NCBI GenBank assembly: GCA_902782805.1
Contig: CACZON010000096.1
Location: forward strand, 1 to 9,431
Reading direction: 5' to 3'
DNA length: 9,431 bases
DNA from: Oscillospiraceae bacterium
GTDB lineage: Bacteria > Bacillota > Clostridia > Oscillospirales > Acutalibacteraceae
Position numbers and translations under genes: made by a program. The notes beneath the pieces were generated by a model. It was not told the origin of the DNA. It ran no database searches and saw only the letters and a program-made list of their open reading frames with translations. The first letter of the stretch is position 1. Every line of letters starts with the position of its first letter. Positions 6,801 to 9,431 of this stretch are shown piece after piece.

Positions 6801-9431
6801 GAGTTTTCCGTCGATATAGAGCCAGAAGTCGTCGTCGCCGGAGAATTCGAAAATCAGGTCGTGGCCCCAGCCGTCCTTGCCGCTTTCGCTCTGCATAAAG
6901 CTCGCGGACATCTCCATTCCGAAGAAATGGTTGACGTACTGCGGAGACGTTTTTCCCTCGCTGTACGGGATCTCGTAGAGGCTCTCGCCTTTGCGCGGAT
7001 CGAGCGAAGAGAGCGGATTGGCGTGGATATCCATCGTATTATAATACTTCGTGGAATAATTGCGGTAGACCGGCTCTCCCTGATCGTCCGCGACCCACGT
7101 TCCGTCTGCGTTGTATTTAATCAGATCGTTGTATGGGAAGAACTGACCGTGTCTGAGCGTATCTTTGTTGCCTTCGTTTGAGGTTGCAATCTCGTCGTAA
7201 ACGACAAAATCGCCGATCCCGTAGTTCGTCCCGTTCGGAGCAGGCTTTCCGTACCAGTAATCGTCGGCACTCGTGATGAGGTGGGCAAAATTCTGGGTGC
7301 TGTCGTATTCGAAATAACCGGTCTCGTTGTAGGTGCTCATCAGGAAGTTCTGATTGACCTCGAGCGTCTTTTCCGGAAGGAACAGCTCCGATAAAGAATG
7401 CTGCTGTGCCGTTTTGGTGACGTTTGTATTCGTATTCGGATACAAGGTATCAAAGTTTTTCTCAAGCAGATACTGCGTTCCGGTCCACTGCTGATACGGA
7501 GTCGCGCCGAGAACGTTATTCATTTCCCGCGAGCGGTAATTGTTGTTCTCTTTGTAGGTATCGCCGTAATCGGACATTTTCAGCGTGATGCCGTAGGCGG
7601 TATGGTCGAGCGTCGCAACCGGAGTCGGCTCCTCGCTCTCCTGCTCCTGGATCGACATCACGGCGAAATAGAAGGTATCCGCGCGCGCAAGCGGCGCCGA
7701 GATCAGCTTCCAGTCGCGCACCATCAGAGAGGCGTAATCGTAATAGGGATCGTCCCAGGCGAGGACCGTCGTATAGTATTCTTCGTTGCGGCGGCCGTTT
7801 AAGTTAACACCGATCGTATTGTCGGAAAGGAAGCCGTCTCCCGAAACCTGGGGCGCAATGTATTTGCCGGAATAGGCATTCTGGAGTTCGTAATAGAAGT
7901 TCGGCGAACCGTCGTCGTAATGATATTCCGTGAAATCCCAGATCATCGTGTTGACCTTGCTGCCGACCCAGGAGATCGTATCGCCGTTATCGTAGGCTTT
8001 GACGAGCATTCCGTCGTAATCGATCGCGTAATAATCGTAGCGTTTCGTATTGCTGTTCCAGATTCGTGTATAGATCACGACCTGATCGCCGTCGTTGACG
8101 TCGTAGATGATCTTGCCGTTATCGTCGTGATTACTGCCGGATACGCTGACTTTCTGGGCGGTATAGACGACGAAATCGTCGTCGTTGAGGGTCGAATGCT
8201 CCGCGAAGTTCATCCAGTAGTTGGCGTTTGCCGCCGAACCGGTTTTATTCGCAGCCGATTTGAATTTTTTCCCGTCGCGGATGATGGCGTAGTTCCCGGA
8301 GCTGAATTTATACTTTCCGGAGTATCTTCCGCTTCCCGCTTCCACTTGGATCACGCAGTTCTCGTCGATCTCAGAGCCGGAAACGAGCGAGACCGAACCG
8401 GACGCGATCCGCAGATACTTCAGCTCGTCGCCCTGCATCGTTGCGACATAGTATTTCCCCTGATTTTCCTCAATCTGCGTAAAGGTCCACATCGGAATCG
8501 TATCGTTCTGCGCAACGAAGACGTTCTCCGTACGTTTGATCGGTTCGATCCGTACGGTCGTTTCTTTTCCGCCGAGCGTTGTTCCGTTATCGCCGGAATT
8601 GGTATTGAGCGCAATTCCGGATACCGTATCCTGATTGTTGATAATTCCGTAGGATTTTCCGTCGAGCCCGAAAGGATCCGTCTCCGTCGGTTCGGTCACG
8701 ACGATGCCGTAGACCGAGAAGCCGCTCGCCTCAAAGGTGACCGTCTCCCCTTCGGTGCTCGCTTCGATCACTTCCGGCTGCGCCGCGGGCTCTTCAAAAT
8801 GGACCGCCGCAGTCTCTTCGCCGGAAAGCTCGGCAAGCGTCACCGCAACCTGAACCGGCGCGGCAGGCTGGAGCTCCTCCCCTTCGGCCGAAACGATCGT
8901 GATCTCAAAGAAGCGCGCAAAGGAAACCGTCCGGTTTTCAAAGGCGGCCAGGGCTTTTTCAAGATATTCTTCCGTGTCTTCGATTTCTTCAACGGCGAGC
9001 GAAGCGTCCTGCGGGATCTGCGCTTCGGGGCCGCAGGTTACGGTGATTCTGTAATTCTGTCCGTCGGACGCGAGGATCGTATCCTCGAGCGCCACGGTAA
9101 CGAGCGCGTAAACGGAGAAACTCTCCGCTTCGAAAACGATCTCTTCTCCGCTGCCCGATTGCTGTTCCATAACGGTGGTATTGCCGTCGTCGTCGACATG
9201 GACCACAACCTGTTCGCCGTTTTCGCCTTCCGAAGGCGTCAGCAAAACGCGGATCGGCAGGAGCGGCTCGATCTCTTCGCCCTCGGCGTTGCGGAACGTA
9301 ATATCGACCGCCGAAACGGCGCAGATGCTGCCTTCGACCGAATCGGCCGCCGCATTGAGGATCGCTTCATCGTATACGGGCGCAGCGGACATTCGGGTCC
9401 CTTCGGGGAATGCGCCCTGAGGCGCCTCGAC
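3747..9431 (-). CDS. Large LPXTG cell-wall-anchored surface protein with fibro-slime and Cna_B-type domains (partial, 5' end outside window)
   Basis: The frame stays open to the window edge: 13 sense codons, including AFPEGTR, precede the internal ATG at 9392, so the true start and signal peptide lie outside. At least 1,894 residues are present. Numbering from that Met: two tandem beta-rich repeats (about -5 to 233); a Trp/Tyr-rich region (244-585); a fibro-slime domain (about 594-970) with FSGDDDFWLYIDGKLVLDLG at 849-868; pilin/Cna_B-like domains at about 971-1122, 1129-1303, 1304-1457, 1459-1570, 1573-1714 and 1718-1839; LPMTG (1844-1848); a hydrophobic helix (about 1854-1871); and an RRRK tail. 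The last three domains show the Lys...Glu...Asn pattern of self-formed isopeptide bonds (K1463/E1514/N1570, K1579/E1645/N1714, K1724/E1786/N1838). Sortase should attach it to peptidoglycan as a rigid adhesin or scaffold. Ligand unknown. It is functionally separate from the sugar genes and shares only a terminator with them. Confidence 0.9.
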   Translation of the reverse strand, partial: VEAPQGAFPEGTRMSAAPVYDEAILNAAADSVEGSICAVSAVDITFRNAEGEEIEPLLPIRVLLTPSEGENGEQVVVHVDDDGNTTVMEQQSGSGEEIVFEAESFSVYALVTVALEDTILASDGQNYRITVTCGPEAQIPQDASLAVEEIEDTEEYLEKALAAFENRTVSFARFFEITIVSAEGEELQPAAPVQVAVTLAELSGEETAAVHFEEPAAQPEVIEASTEGETVTFEASGFSVYGIVVTEPTETDPFGLDGKSYGIINNQDTVSGIALNTNSGDNGTTLGGKETTVRIEPIKRTENVFVAQNDTIPMWTFTQIEENQGKYYVATMQGDELKYLRIASGSVSLVSGSEIDENCVIQVEAGSGRYSGKYKFSSGNYAIIRDGKKFKSAANKTGSAANANYWMNFAEHSTLNDDDFVVYTAQKVSVSGSNHDDNGKIIYDVNDGDQVVIYTRIWNSNTKRYDYYAIDYDGMLVKAYDNGDTISWVGSKVNTMIWDFTEYHYDDGSPNFYYELQNAYSGKYIAPQVSGDGFLSDNTIGVNLNGRRNEEYYTTVLAWDDPYYDYASLMVRDWKLISAPLARADTFYFAVMSIQEQESEEPTPVATLDHTAYGITLKMSDYGDTYKENNNYRSREMNNVLGATPYQQWTGTQYLLEKNFDTLYPNTNTNVTKTAQQHSLSELFLPEKTLEVNQNFLMSTYNETGYFEYDSTQNFAHLITSADDYWYGKPAPNGTNYGIGDFVVYDEIATSNEGNKDTLRHGQFFPYNDLIKYNADGTWVADDQGEPVYRNYSTKYYNTMDIHANPLSSLDPRKGESLYEIPYSEGKTSPQYVNHFFGMEMSASFMQSESGKDGWGHDLIFEFSGDDDFWLYIDGKLVLDLGGIHSALDGSINFRTGEVRINVGHSNGRITDLRTLYREAYLEDHPSAGEEEIEAWLDGYFTENENGVKTIFKDYSGHTMRMFYLERGAGASNIHMRFNLAPYNNGEVQLQKKVTGVETVDPGMRFAYQIFYRDPERPDGQFSLVGNDGEYNFSVRDSETGDPIPYAASYTAGGVEYRHVFLLAPEQTALIQLPSEESEYYIQECGVNTAVYDQVKANDAVLEGTPMTPPAENLRDYPIDPATVAQRKKVIYENHVDSNVQRSLLITKKLWEDYEKTRPITAQSDPTVFRFRISIGKDSNGKNLIYNTGKYYVKDPEGYYCVYENGGFVRAPSNTQVFSELSDVVPEGEWKSEQERATFYTSPGGAVDKIPAGYSVEIPNLMAGMPFFIEERDNEIPAGYNRIDYERVDDAPEGETPNEGEITAARDEKIIVNNQHGYGLTVEKKWSDAAFMEDHDEIYFAVYLKNGDEETLLENSVRQLGKKETSIRWFFPELEEGKTLNDYLVYEVMLNLPEGTEAPTVDPETGVVSGFASLEKLEEGETLIAGGTGNDHGYSDALSYTVGYKRDFLTQEQIAQRVNSRGDTVSNTRPGIRIVKTDYTGETMLSGAKFNFEKKNNPTSRKYFTSDEEGLVAVAYLAAGEAYVLTETAAPYQYRALIGSLTVSVDENWNVTVNGSGESGEFYTITQVENPTAEHMPTISIKNKPFTLRALKLDSHSKIPVAGINFALYREVIDYYSNLPMPDYSPMEGFEALETGADGVIPKITLLDLRPGNYYLREADTSDDYQPLDCDIRLIITKTNEVRIQKAEKVVDSATGSTHWNLSDFTDSSVAELIEDENGNLILNVYNKPTKTIRILKKSYNTEGPLADAEFTLYRVNQLDENLLPKEGEEPIDSWTTDETGLHEIAVPLSNNTSYYLFETDAPLGYVLLSAPVILTRFENGTVTAYLNDTPLETLQTTENGVETVQFTVYNSVGVVLPMTGGKGVTPYYLAGAFFIVCAAILMLRRRKILSRES
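6729..6851 (-). other. Core of the fibro-slime domain
   Basis: Residues 848-888 of the surface protein carry the signature FEFSGDDDFWLYIDGKLVLD, followed by LGGIHSALDGSINFRTGEVR. This acidic DDD...W.YIDGKLVLDLGG pattern is the hallmark of the fibro-slime domain, first named from Fibrobacter and Dictyostelium extracellular proteins and related to PA14-like beta domains. It is common in clostridial surface proteins, where carbohydrate or matrix binding is suspected but not proven. Confidence 0.8.
8694..9410 (-). repeat. Two tandem protein repeats of about 131-133 residues, possibly more upstream
   Basis: Unit 1 (residues -5 to 100) and unit 2 (126 to 233) share the same order of motifs. FPEGTRM...DEAIL matches IPQDASL...TEEYL; VDITFRNAEGEEIEP matches FEITIVSAEGEELQP; EIVFEAESFSVYALV matches TVTFEASGFSVYGIV. 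The units are diverged at residue level. Unit 1 is complete down to the first few codons at the window edge, so further copies upstream are likely. They probably form stalk-like beta modules lifting the binding domains from the wall. Confidence 0.7.

Overview
The window looks like a chromosomal piece from a Gram-positive, probably gut- or rumen-type, Firmicutes bacterium (Clostridia are the best guess). The reasons are a sortase-anchored LPXTG surface protein with Cna_B-type domains, strong GGAGG/AAAGGAG ribosome binding sites, near-consensus sigma-A promoters in AT-rich spacers, and a LacI-type regulator. The species cannot be named from sequence alone. Coding regions are fairly GC-rich and avoid TTA, CTA and TCA codons, which leaves long but spurious open frames on the opposite strand.

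Left part (1-2491, minus strand): a three-gene catabolic operon. In transcription order it encodes an L-fucose isomerase-like sugar isomerase (2491-1082), the N-terminal half of a split transketolase (1057-239), and the start of the C-terminal half (236-1, cut by the window edge). The two transketolase genes are 2 bases apart and probably translationally coupled. An aldose-ketose isomerase feeding a dedicated two-subunit transketolase suggests a pathway for an unusual sugar, such as sulfoquinovose, D-apiose or another aldose, rather than the housekeeping pentose phosphate pathway.

Middle (2492-3690): a 194-base divergent control region with two back-to-back sigma-A promoters. Between them lies an AT-rich inverted repeat plus a third copy of its half-site, a plausible operator. 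The plus-strand promoter drives a LacI/GalR-family regulator (2686-3690), the likely controller of the sugar operon. A 17-bp perfect hairpin with A and T runs on its two sides (3702-3738) is a bidirectional terminator between the regulator and the convergent surface-protein gene.

Right part (3747-9431, minus strand): one very large gene, open at the window edge. It encodes the last 1,894 residues or so of a cell-wall-anchored protein. In order it shows tandem beta-rich repeats, a Trp/Tyr-rich middle region, a fibro-slime domain, a series of pilin/Cna_B-like domains with candidate isopeptide residues, an LPMTG sortase signal, a membrane helix and a basic tail. Its signal peptide lies outside the window. 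No RNA gene, CRISPR array or mobile element was seen.
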